A stretch of 64,000 nucleotides of DNA. It comes from Macrosoma leucophasiata (taxonomy: Eukaryota > Arthropoda > Insecta > Lepidoptera > Hedylidae). The stretch is taken from positions 62,001 through 126,000 of the forward strand of contig JAWQUS010000017.1 in NCBI GenBank assembly GCA_036365455.1. The letters are read 5' to 3'. Below, piece after piece: positions 44,574-55,059 of the stretch. The position numbers were made by a program, and so were the translations under genes. Numbering within the stretch: the first letter of the stretch is position 1; the number at the start of each line of letters is the position of its first letter. Below the pieces are notes generated by a model. That model did no database searches. It saw nothing but the letters and a program-made list of their open reading frames with translations, and was not told where the DNA came from.

Positions 44574-44850
44574 AGTGGCGTCGGGACGTGATGACCCTAC
44601 CGCCCAATAGCGAAATAATTTTCTTCTGCTGGAATTGAATTCTTCAGCTAGTGTAGTCAGTCAACCATTTAATGGCAGTCAAACCATTACAATAGGGCGG
44701 TAGTAAATAAAACAACACGGGATGGGCAGCTGCGTCCCGCGATAAAACTACCGTCACTGCGATCGCTAATTCGCCTGTCAACCGTGGCGATCATGGCACT
44801 CTAATGCACAGTACTGTTGTGGGCGTCTTTGAGGCTTAGGCTTTGTCCAA
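44574..44850 (-). repeat. family B repeat, near full length
   Basis: The reverse of 20672-20968 from GGCGTCGGGACGTGATGACC to ACAGTACTGTTGTGGGCGTC. It includes AATGGCAGTCAAACCATTAC and GCGATAAAACTACCGTCACT. The stem-loop is imperfect here. Confidence 0.8.
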
Positions 44851-45004
44851 CTGCGAACATCATTCGGCTGGAGTGATGAAACAATAGTTCCGAGAAATCT
44901 GTCCAAAAATCCTAGGAAATTGTTTATTCATAGGATTTTTTTACTTTTTTAATCGATAAGCAAGATTTTTATCTTAAGATTAGCTTAATATAATCTAATC
45001 GTCG

Positions 45005-45105
45005 ACCATGTATAGTGATAATTGCTGCCTATAGACATCTACACAAGAATCAGAAGTCAAAATGTTGCCACCCCTAAAACTTTAGCTCTTATGTCTCCGT
45101 GGGAA
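45005..45105 (+). repeat. family A repeat, 5' part
   Basis: GTGATAATTGCTGCCTATAG, ACATCTACACAAGAATCAGA and AAAATGTTGCCACCCC match the 5' third of family A. Confidence 0.55.
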
Positions 45106-45617
45106 AATACTAGTTAGTGTAATAAATGTACAAACAGTCTCCTACTTATTTGCTGGCGGCTCACTTCTCGCAGACTCGTGCAGTCGCTATTAACTCATGT
45201 GGCTCAATCGCAGTTTGCTTTTAGCTCGTGTTCAGTGGCGTTCGCAAGTGGCTTCAAGAACTTACGTCGAGTCGCCCATTTCATAGACGAGTCTACGAAA
45301 TGAATACGCAGGGTCACGTTGTTATAAGATACGGATTTAAGTGAAAGTGTAAATTGTGTGGTAGCTTGTTTGTAGACGTAACTGAAATTAAGGTGAAGAA
45401 GCCGTGATGACATTTCGCGGCTTCTTTCTTCCTTCGACGAGAGAGGCTAATCTACAATTATTTTTTTACTAACTAATGGAACTGTGAACAAATGAAGATT
45501 AAATTATCAGAATTTATAATATTGTTATTATTATTCCAAACATTTATTTGCACACATATTATTTATTTTCTTTACAAGGATTATCAATAACACACATACA
45601 TTTATAAAAAAATAAAA
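45106..45617. other. no supported gene
   Basis: The minus-strand frame 45204-45413 has no motif. Confidence 0.4.
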
Positions 45618-45960
45618 TAGTCCAGCCGCTCTTCCAATTGAGCTACTAAAGTCCTGCCCGATTTGTCAAATCTTTCCTTCACATCTATTGCATTGCTTTA
45701 TAGTAGCAGCAGCGCCATCTATTACCAACTATGCTAGTTAGGCAACCGATATAATAGACTTTTCAGTTTATTGAATATCGTAAAGAAGTCGATTTGACAA
45801 ATCGGGCAGGACTTCAGTAGCTCAATTGGAAGAGCGGCTGGACTAGATTCCCAGTAGGTCGCGAGTTCGAGTCTCGCCTGAAGTCAAATTTTTCTTTCCA
45901 TTTTTCTTTAAAACTAAAATATATTTCACAAGCATGTGTTAATGCGAAATAATATAAAAA
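45618..45960. mobile_element. head-to-head pair of tRNA-headed SINEs
   Basis: 45791-45845 and 45618-45672 are 55-nt inverted copies differing at one base, separated by 118 nt. The right copy continues on the plus strand into a full tRNA-like head (45812-45886) and a body ending CATGTGTTAATGCGAAATAA. The left copy stops inside the head, before the T arm, so it is a partial inverted duplicate. See the tRNA-like entry and the findings. Confidence 0.88.
45812..45886 (+). mobile_element. tRNA-like SINE head, cloverleaf-capable
   Basis: The acceptor-like strands ACTTCAG and CTGAAGT are perfectly complementary (7 bp). The D stem GCTC/GAGC and the T stem GCGAG/CTCGC are perfect, and the T loop is canonical TTCGAGT. 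The anticodon arm is off: GCTGG/CCAGT leaves a 9-nt loop. There is no T-run just after it and the sequence continues into a SINE body, so this is a SINE head rather than a working tRNA gene. A-box and B-box elements are intact, so RNA polymerase III could initiate here. Confidence 0.75.
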
Positions 45961-46690
45961 CAAAATAAAATAGCCCAGAACCTCCGTGCCGCAGATTTAT
46001 TAATGCCGTTAATTTTATACCAGATCTCCACAGCACCAGCACACCAGCAGTATCTAGAATAAAACATTTTTCTTAGCGCCTTCTGGTCAATAATCGTCAG
46101 GAAAATCTATTTAAAAACGATTGGTATTGACTATTACACATTTTTCAGAAAATCGCAACCTTATCGGTCAAAATGTTTCGAGGATAATTGGAAACATTGA
46201 GATGCACACACAAACAAACAAACAACCCCTCACCGTAAACGAATAATTATATAATTCTCTGCGTTCCGTCGTAGGTAAAAATTAAAATAATGGCTGCTTC
46301 GAATAAAATCAACCTGTTTAATATTTATCTCCTAACATCAGCTTACCAAATATGAACGTTGCAATGTGTGTTGGACCGAATCCAGCGCCGTTTGGACAAA
46401 CTGGATAAATCCTGTCACGTCACAATGTCATACCAGCTTAACGAACGTCGATATACCCATTGTTCAATATGTTGTCAGTGTGTATGTGTTCAGTGTGTTT
46501 GGTTTGTATGCGATTAAACTGTCTACGTTTACCAATTTTTTTGTAGTAGGCAGACTTTTCATAGTAAACATAGCTTCACGCTGTAATCTTTGGCAGATTG
46601 TTTATAGAGTAAGTAACCCTTGCGCTACCCTCACCGCTTCATAATCTATTGTTACGTTAAAGTACCCAAGTTATATTTAATGCCCATACA
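45961..46690. other. no supported gene
   Basis: Frame 46366-46644 has no recognised domain. Confidence 0.4.
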
Positions 46691-46692
46691 AT

Positions 46693-46978
46693 TATAGTTT
46701 TACTGGTGGTAAAGCTCCAGTGATGGAGCTCGCGAGCGTAGGCACCACCGCATTACCTAATATACTTGCCGCTAAATGGTAGTGTTCAGCACTATCGTGT
46801 TCCGGTCAGGTGGTAATGTACGGCCCTGTAATTTCCGGCACAGAGGCATAACACCTTAGGCCTTAGGAGTGGCAACGTATCTGCATTTTGACCGCTGGTC
46901 ATTGTGTCGGTGTCTATAGGCTTTAGTCATTACTTAACATCAATGTGAACTGCATGCTTGTTTGCCACTCCATTACAT
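46693..46978 (-). repeat. family A repeat, full length
   Basis: The reverse of 42160-42420: ACTGGTGGTAAAGCTCCAGT at the left, AACTGCATGCTTGTTTGCCA at the right. The terminal stem (AGCTCC/GGAGCT) is intact. Confidence 0.85.
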
Positions 46979-47141
46979 AAAAAAATATTATAACATAAAA
47001 AATATACCAAAGCAGTTATACCATATTTAATAACGATAAAAAATAAAAAAGGGATCACCTCTCCAGATGTAGAATAACGAAATATTTAACATGTAACCGT
47101 ATAATATGCCTATCACTGGCTTATTCGATTTGACTTAACAA

Positions 47142-47207
47142 GGACGATTCATATCACATCCAAAGGCTCTGGGGACCCAGAGCTTTTGGATGAGGTATGA
47201 AGCGTCC
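47142..47207. repeat. 32-bp imperfect foldback
   Basis: 47142-47173 pairs with 47176-47207 at 28 of 32 positions, two of the mismatches being G-T. The stem is GC-rich near the tip (GGCTCTGGG/CCCAGAGC). It is the length of a microRNA precursor but has almost no loop, so a small foldback element is as likely. Confidence 0.7.
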
Positions 47208-47364
47208 AAAAACCTATCATGAAAATTGTCAACCCAACCCAAACCCAACCGGTTGTAGGATGAAGGGTAATAAATCTCAGGAAGGAACTCAAATTTACCT
47301 TTCGCCAGTGATTTCCGATACTGTCATCAATTTCGCGTATGGGAGCAGATATCGGTCTATCTAA

Positions 47365-47480
47365 TATATATACATTTAAAAATCTGTTGCAGTCGTTAGT
47401 CTCGCTGTATAAATATAAATAACAATATTTTTATATTTCGTAATAACACATGCGAGTAAATTTAGAAATTAATTAAAAAT
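47365..47480. repeat. fragments of family E and SINE S1 tail
   Basis: 47380-47412 (TTGCAGTCGTTAGTCTCGCT) matches the start of family E; 47436-47465 (TTTCGTAATAACACATGCGA) matches the reversed tail of the SINE at 34248. The two fragments abut. Confidence 0.6.
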
Positions 47481-48690
47481 ATCGACTCCTCTTGAATTTC
47501 AGTTTCAGAATCAGAATCAGAAACTCATTTATTCATTTAGGGTGACAGGCACCTCTTATGACACGTCAAAAACAAACAAAATAAATTAAAGTGAATAACA
47601 ATTGATATACATGTCAAACAAGATAAAAAATATATGTAAAGTCAAGAATATCACGGTACGGTACGTAACGTAATCACAAGCGAACGTCAAACATACAGCA
47701 ATCACACGTTGTCAACTGTCTTTGATGACATAGCACAATTAGCCCCGAGCTAGCACACTAGCTAGAAATAATTGAAAATCTTGATGAATTACGTAGTTTG
47801 AACTCATATTCAAGGGCATTTCTTAAATTAGGCACATTTACCTACATCGTTGATTTACGTTTGATATGGATGTCTCGTGTGACTGGTTAAGTAGTGTTAT
47901 AGTAGCCGACCATTAATAATTACCGTGCTGGGTCTTAGTTTTGACAGTGGGATTATTTAGAGCAGTGGTCGGCAACCCGCAGCCCGCGACACCCTTCTAT
48001 GCGACCCGCGACTTTATATGAATATGGTTTCTTCGTATCTGACCTCACTCAGCATCACATGGATGGATGTAGGCTTGCTCTTTAAATTGCCTTAAGGATC
48101 AGCCCTCGTCAGTTTAGTAGTTTGCTATTGAAATTTGTTGCTAACTCAGTTTGCTTTTTGTTTCATTCTACATTCGATTTTCTCGGTACTGAATATGTAC
48201 TCGTAGATACCTAGTTTCGCATGAACAAGTCTCTAAACCTTAGAGCAATCGAGATCTGCCAAAAATTTGCGATCCAACCTCCACAAAATTAGAACGACCC
48301 AATGCAATATGGTTGATACACAGAAAATACTCGGAACAATCAGACGGTTCCGTTTTTTAATTGATTTGACAGATATTTATGTAGTACGTATCCACGATCA
48401 CTCATATTACTATGTGCAGTGTGGTACATTAACGACTGGAAACTGGAACCGTGATACCAATGGAGTGTGCTGTTTAGTACTTTTGTATATAAAACTTAAT
48501 GGCTCAATTTAAGCAAAGCAGACTTGTTCATCAATCGTCAAGATGTCAATAGGTTTTTTGTTTAGGTGCATGCATTTAATCCCAGCATAAGAGAATATAG
48601 TAGCCAAGCGCTACCACCACTATTTCTCAACCTGAGATTCCAGGGTGCGAAAGTCGGTAATCTTGATATTTACTCCATAATCTTCCAGTT
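47480..48690. other. no supported gene; one hAT-type terminus
   Basis: 47963-47990 (CAGTGGTCGGCAACCCGCAG) has the look of a hAT terminal repeat, but I find no matching opposite end downstream. Frame 48267-48512 has no motif. Confidence 0.4.
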
Positions 48691-48850
48691 CATAACAGAT
48701 TTCTTCCAAACAGATCTCCAGTAACCCTCCGATTTTTTTTATGGAAATGTGACTGATTAATATCCATCCAAAATTTATGATATCCCTTCCGAAATTATAG
48801 GGATTGAATCCTAAACTCCAGCGTAGCAGTATTGGGGTGCTTTTACTAGA
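48690..48850 (-). mobile_element. SINE type S2, degraded copy
   Basis: TTTTTTTTATGGAAATGTGA, then GGGATTGAATCCTAAACTCC and AGCGTAGCAGTATTGG resemble the SINE at 9625-9790 in the same orientation. Confidence 0.5.
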
Positions 48851-49200
48851 CTGCTCATACCGTAATGAGTTTGAGATTTCAAAAAATTAATAAATATCTG
48901 GTTGGAAAAAACAGGCGTTATATTTTTTCAATTTTGTAAATAAAAATTCCGTATCCACTAGCCTCATTTCCATTGCTTTATTATTTTCCCTTTTAACAAG
49001 TGTCCCGTATTGACGTTGTATAAATAATTCGGTACCAACAATTCCGACAAATATATATTTCATGAGAATGGAAAGCCTTCAGACGGAATTACCCTGTAAT
49101 GTGTAGGGCAAATATTTGTTTTGAGGATATTATGGAGACGCTGTCGAGATTGATTTCCAAAACTGTTTGCGATACCATAAAATTAAATGATTCTATGGCA
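48850..49200. other. no supported feature
   Basis: Nothing recognised. Confidence 0.4.
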
Positions 49201-49202
49201 TG

Positions 49203-49265
49203 GCCATGAGTGGGAGGTGATTTTTCCACTGCAGTCAAACAATTACAATAGGCAGCACTAACTAG
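49203..49265 (-). repeat. family B fragment
   Basis: GCAGTCAAACAATTACAATA then GGCAGCACTAACTAGAACA matches the middle of family B in the 44.6-kb orientation. Confidence 0.5.
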
Positions 49266-49670
49266 AACATAGCAGAATGGGGAGAATCTATTACAGGTGG
49301 TTCTCCATACTGTTAACTATATATAAAACCTATACGCGTGGGAAGTCTATAGATAAGTCTTTGAAAATATGTAACATAAAGATAGTTGTTACTACGGAAC
49401 CTTTCATGGACGGGTCTAACGCGCAATTGGCCGCCCTTTACTGGCATATGTGTTTCTATGGGTATTCAGACGAGTAAACTGTTGCAATATTGTCGCGTTA
49501 GTACAAAGATGGTGTGGTGATACATCAAAAAACTCATTAGCGCCAGAAACCGACTGCCCGTGTGAAAAAAGGGTTCATAGGTATTGACTATTGATATTTC
49601 TGGTCACATAAACAAACCCAGTGAGTGGTACTAGGAAACTTTAGAAAATTGGATAGACCTAATTGGAGAT

Positions 49671-50226
49671 CAATCGCCGAATCCAACTCGGTTGGGCAGC
49701 GTTCGGGAAGCTACAATACATCTTCTCATCCGACTTACCGCAGTGTCTCAAGAAAAAGGTCTTTGACCAGTGTGTGTTGCCAGTGATGACTTATGGGACA
49801 AAAACGTGGTCGCTCACTATGGGCCTCATAAGAAGGCTCAAGGTCACTCAGAGAGCAATGGAGAGAGCTATGCTTGGAGTTTCTCTACGAGATCGAATCA
49901 GAAATGAGGAGATCCGCATGAGAACCAAAGTTACCGACATAGCTCACCGAATAGCGAGACTCAAGTGGCAGTGGGCAGGGCACATAGCTCGACGAACTGA
50001 CGGCCGTTGGGGGAGAGCAGTTCTCGAGTGGCGACCGCGTACCGCGAAGCGAAGCGTGGGCAGGACCTTCACCAGGTCGTCGGTCCATCTTGTGGGAGGC
50101 CACAAGATGGACCGACGACCTGGTGAAGGTCGCGGGCAATCGCTGGATGAGGGCGGCCCAGGACCGTTCGTTGTGGCATTCTTTGGGGGAGGCCTTTGTT
50201 CAGCAGTGGACGTATTTTGGTTAAAA
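49671..50226 (+). pseudogene. LINE reverse-transcriptase C-terminal region with fold-back insertion
   Basis: The frame reads NRRIQLGWAAFGKL, CVLPVMTYGTKTWSLTMGLI, RLKVTQRAMERAMLGVSLRD, LKWQWAGHIARRTDGRWG and EWRPRT.KRSVGR, well conserved and uninterrupted to about 50062. There it runs into an inverted duplicate: 50064-50095 is the exact reverse complement of 50100-50131 around GAGG. After it, the true tail (KMDRRPGEG in the shifted phase, TDDLVKVAGNRW in the original phase) continues. So the coding change is due to one structural event, not to gradual decay. Confidence 0.9.
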
Positions 50227-50243
50227 TGATGATGATGATGATG
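49671..50243 (+). mobile_element. 5'-truncated LINE with 10-bp target duplication
   Basis: The 10-mer AATTGGAGAT flanks the insertion exactly (49661-49670 and 50244-50253). The element begins inside the reverse-transcriptase thumb and ends in an ATG-repeat tail. It is the same family as 38974-40300 and 42975-43100. Confidence 0.9.
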
Positions 50244-50254
50244 AATTGGAGATT

Positions 50255-51840
50255 GAACTCGTCCTGTGTTCCTAATTGCCTCCACCTTTAATTTCATTAC
50301 GTATCAAAAACATATTTAGCAGGACAGATAACTAACGTAAAACGTATATTTATGCATATGCATACTGAAGCCTATTCTTCAAATGTCTATAGGCAGCGTT
50401 GATCACCCACCATCAACGTATCTCGCTCCACAAGAACTAACTAATGCTCTTGAATACCTTGACGTTTATCCGGCGCGCGGCGTGTAAGGCGATTCCTTCC
50501 ACGAAGCATCCACGTTCACAGCGCCATTTTCGTGAATTACCGCCATTACTGCGGTAATTATTTCGGGCGTATATTTTGTGTAGCTCGTTAGCAACGCTAA
50601 CCACGTAGCGATAGTAGGGCTGTCTAGTTTTCTGTTTAGTACTCATTTGCTTGGCTTATTTTTAGTGTGCAACGTGCAACTTTTAATATAGTTCTGACGC
50701 CGTACCATGATGTTTTATAGCGATTCAATTTAGGAATTGACAATAAATTTGTTTAGTTATTTGTTTATTTGACAGCGCGTGTGAAGAAGCGAGACAAAAT
50801 TTATCCACCAAAAACATTTTCATGTAAAATATTGCCGAGACGAGGCAACTTGTATGGTTCGCATGGTCAAAAATATGGCATATCATGTAGAGCCAAGTCT
50901 CTTACTACAATTAACACGTACGTTTTCTTTAGACTGTGCTATGTCTGTCAACTTCAATTAACAGCTCAAATTCGTGGTGACTCTTATTGTGGTACTCTTT
51001 TTCGCAATTCGTAAAATTAAACGACATACCTATTTAAATCTAATACGTGACTACCCCTTTGGGTATCACAGACGTAAAGAAACGTTATCAAAATCTTTCG
51101 TGTATAATAACATCTTTCTCTCCAAATGTCCAGTTCTTGTATCAGCACCATCATTTACCCAGAGCCAACATTACGGCACCGACGCGACGCTAGCGTCAGC
51201 CGACCGCGAACATCGATAAAATTCTTTTGAAGCATATTCAGCTCAGAATTAACATCAGCGACGTGATTTGAGTATGTACACGAACAGCAGCTGAGCTAAA
51301 TGATGATATTTTCTTTAATGGAATACGTCCGGTTTGAAATAATTACTGTGCTTTGTGGAATCCATTAGGTTTATTACGTTTCTTTCTAGTTTTCTTTCCT
51401 TGCAACCCAGCTTACACAACTAACTTTTTACTACCTTTATTTTTGTCTTTAATATTAAATAATTAAATATATTTTTTGCGTAAATTTGGGCAAATAGAAG
51501 AAAAGATATTAGATTATAGAGATAGATACATTATTATAGCTTTGTGTAGCAATTGTAGTGCAAAATGGGAAATATTACATTGATAGAGACCAACATGTTT
51601 GCCACCCTCGCTTTTGGCTCGTTTGGCAATTTCACACATGGGGTGAACTGCAGTTACCTTCCTCCCTTGTTGCACAATGTGCTATTATTGACTTTCATCT
51701 ACACTAATATTATAAAGAGAAAAACTTTGTTTATTTGGTTGTATTGAATAGGGTCAGAAACTACTAAAACCTATTTTTAAAACTCTTTCACTATTCGAAA
51801 GCTACATTATTCACGGGTAACATAGGCTATATTTTATTTT
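50255..51840. other. no supported gene
   Basis: Frames such as 50437-50646 (minus), 50769-51014 and 50974-51219 (plus) lack motifs. Nothing repeated is seen. Confidence 0.4.
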
Positions 51841-51844
51841 GGAA

Positions 51845-51870
51845 AAATAGGGTTCCGTAAGATATTTGTT
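51845..51870 (+). repeat. family C scrap
   Basis: AAAATAGGGTTCCGTAAGAT matches the GGGTTCCGTA end of family C; too short for more. Confidence 0.35.
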
Positions 51871-54370
51871 TTTTTCGGACACAAGGTGTAAAAAATCAAT
51901 TAGAAAAGTTACTTATTTTGCGTTACGCTACGCTTACGCTGCCTAAACTATAAAAGATGTCGAGGAAGGCTTTAGGCTATATCTATAATCATCACGCTAA
52001 GACAACAAAGTGACACGTCATCACAGTAAAACTATCATCATATAGCGTAGACTCCGTTCACATAAGCCTTTATTCCTTTTTTGTCATACCAACGTAGCCA
52101 AAAATTCTACACAATGCTGCGCAATACTCCAAGTGTTGTTTTGGGAAATTCAAACATTAGATACAACTTTGTGTGTGCCGTGTGCAGTAACGAGCGGCTT
52201 GTGTCGCACGGGACACGGGACGGGCCCAGGGGGGCAGCGTCGCATGATGTTATACGAGTAGAGGCAGAGGCTCCAATCTACCGAAGTTGGGCTGTACGCT
52301 TTTAGTGAATGGCGCATAGGTAAATGTGGTTGGAGATTTGATATTGTTGTACATTCTAGACTTGGTTACATAACAAGACGAAACAATTATTATTGCTCAA
52401 CTGCCACATAACGTATGACGTGCAAAATCTGACTTGCGACTGACTACCATTACTGTATAATTTCACTCACGTTGTTTCCCCCACTCGCCTGTCAGCGCCA
52501 CTACAAATTGCAAATTAACTTCGCGCCTCACACAGCGTTCACTTCCAGTATCGTCCTAAAAGTAATGCTTGTAGGTATCCAAATACTACAACTTACAAAT
52601 AACGCGTGTTATTATTTACTTAAGTAGATAAAAGTTTAACAACAAAGTATAATCTATCCCCGGAATTTCACTTTCATATTCGCTCTTTACGGTCGATGTG
52701 AAATGGGATATATCTAAGTGCATTAAATTTTTTACAGAGTATCGGGTAGTTAATCTAGATTGACGAAATTCTTATTTAAATTAATGTCCCTACCTAATAC
52801 TATTAAATTAGGGATTTAAATAAAGACTAAAATCTACTAGAATCGATATTGTAAAAACTTTAAGTTAAAAAAATAATGTTTACGTATTTTCTATCTATCA
52901 AAATTATTGTAAGTAAACGTTCTACAAAAAAATTGTCCGAAAATAAGGTTATAGTGCAACTAAAAACGACGATTTTAAAATCATTATGTTAAGTGTCGTC
53001 ACGTGTTCAGTTTCACCTACCGCGGGCTCTATAATCATTGAATATTTCATTCCCTCGCTCGCCTGTCAGCGCCACTACGAATTGCAAAAAATAATTTCGG
53101 GCTGCATACACCGCTTGTTCTCCCAATATCACGAACATTTCATACCCTACCTTTACGTATACAGAGAAATCAAGCAGCTAACTTTGCTTTCGGAAACTGT
53201 GAGCTCAGAAAATGGCTTTACAACTAGCCTGATCCGTCGTCCACTATAGTAGTATGTACAATCACTATATTGAGGCGACTTCTAGCATGGAGACTATCAT
53301 GTTAACAATTACGTATGTGTAATATTCCTGGAATTGGAAGATATTCACATATTGTTATGATAAATCTATAAAGGCTTCAAAAGTCCTAATTTTCGTAGGT
53401 GATTTTATGTATGTACGTATGTACGAATGTCATTGGATTGTGCGCATTCTTTTTTGACATGTCTTTATTCCAACTTAGGGAACTGTGCAAGATTAATTAA
53501 ATCAATTCAATTCATAGTGATCAAGATAATAGAATTTAAAAAGAATCAAGCTTAGATTTTCAGTACTAGAGTCATTAAACTTACGGGGTAAACATTTATA
53601 TATATTAAATATGAATATCATAATCACTTCACGTGTTTTCCATAGCAGAGAAACCGTAGATATGAAATATGAGGTTCGCAGCTCGCAGCGCACAAAAAGC
53701 TCGTAATAATGAAAACGAGCGATGTGTGCGATGTGTGCGATGTGCGATGCGGTGCTAATTGCTACTCGTATTTGCAGTGACGCTGATAGGCTATCAATAT
53801 AATATAATTCACATTTTATTATTTTTTATGATCTTTTTTTATTAATTTACATTAATGACCACTTAAGTGCTGACATGAAGATGCTACTTAATGAATAAAA
53901 AAAAATGGTAAAAGATAATAATTTTAGTTATATATGGGTCAAGCACGGTAAAATACACATTCGTAAGAATGATACCTCACCTATAATAATAATTAATAAC
54001 CAAGGTGATTTAAACAAAATATTGTAATATATCGCTATGATTGTAGCCTTCCATTCTTTCTTATTTGTGTTTATCGTGTATTACTAATTATCACTAATGT
54101 CTCACGTAATTGCAAAACAATTAAAATGTATAACCAAAGGTTGTCGATCTCTGTTTCGTTCAAAGTCCAATACCGGTTCTATTGTATAATATCGCCAAAT
54201 AGCTGCTGCCTTGCTTTCCGCTTAGTACAGTCTAATCTGACACTTACGCACTAAGCATTAACTCTCACTCTTAAAATTGCAATCTGCTTTTATTTTTTTG
54301 CTTTAAATATCATTTTACCTTACAACTTATCAATATTGAATATGGCTGGTTCGTGTTGTAAATTACGTAT
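51870..54370. other. no supported gene; a small direct duplication
   Basis: The 27-nt core CGCCTGTCAGCGCCACTAC then R-AATTGCAAA occurs at about 52486-52513 and 53060-53086 in similar contexts. A GATGTGTGC tandem tract lies at about 53715-53750. Frames 52081-52305 and 52986-53249 have no recognisable domain. Confidence 0.5.
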
Positions 54371-54372
54371 TT

Positions 54373-55059
54373 GTGATGCTATTTTGTTATTGTTTTGTTT
54401 TAAAATACGATAATTCAAATGATAATTTAACATTATACTATCAAAATGTCCGGGGATTAAGATCTAAAACATTGTTGTTCTATCGTGGTTTGTGTTTAAG
54501 TTCATATGATATTATTATTTTAACCAAGACATGGCTCGTAGATGGTGTAGCTAACACAGAGCTCTTCGACAGTAGGTATATAGTATGGCGCAGAGGCAGG
54601 AACTATGACATAACAGGTCAATCGCGCGGCGGGGGCGTCTTGATAGCAGTGCGGAAGGATTTAAGTGTCACGTCTCTGGATACCTATCAATCCTCTGCCG
54701 AGGACTTGTGGGTCAGCCTTACAATTAAACAGCATAAAAATACTATTAATGTACACGTTTATGTTCTATACTTATGTAGGCAAAATTTAGGCAATACTTT
54801 TTCTCAACAGTTGCATAACTTTCTTGATCGGTTAAACGAATTTATGTTAAATTACCCGAGTGACAAATTTATTATAACGGGTGATTTTAATCTTAGTGGT
54901 ATTGACTGGATTAGTAACTCACAGTCCTATTTTCTACCAACAAATATAAGTAGCAGTGATGAGCAGTTATTGACCGATGAGTTATTATCTCTCAACCTAT
55001 GCCAATACCCATTGTATTGGCATAGGTTGAGAGATAATAACTCATCGGTCAATAACTAA
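54373..55059 (+). pseudogene. LINE AP-type endonuclease domain, truncated
   Basis: Domain order is LTLYYQNVRGLRSK (N-terminal motif), DIIILTKTWL, GGGVLIAV and FIITGDFNL with the conserved Asp and Asn. The usual TETW glutamate, a metal ligand, is lysine here (codon 52, 54526-54528), so the nuclease would be dead even without the break. The frame then enters a 43-bp inverted duplicate (54965-55007 against 55015-55057) that supplies an in-frame TAA at 55057-55059. The same phase continues after it as YGKILDLVLSYD. The endonuclease would nick target DNA to prime reverse transcription. Confidence 0.92.
54965..55057. repeat. 43-bp perfect inverted duplicate inside the endonuclease
   Basis: 54965-55007 is the exact reverse complement of 55015-55057; the loop is CCCATTG (7 nt). 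The pairing stops sharply at both outer ends. It follows the reading frame on the left arm (LTDELLSLNLCQY) and nonsense on the right arm, so the right arm is the inserted copy. Confidence 0.95.

Noticed and set aside
45812..45886. Candidate functional tRNA gene
   Set aside because: The anticodon loop is too long, no terminator T-run follows and the sequence continues into a SINE body present elsewhere.
47963..47990. A complete hAT element at 48 kb
   Set aside because: Only one terminus-like run is visible and no opposite end or target duplication was found.
49885..50297. Minus-strand frames of 84 and 117 codons
   Set aside because: Antisense to the LINE tail; partly created by its fold-back duplicate.
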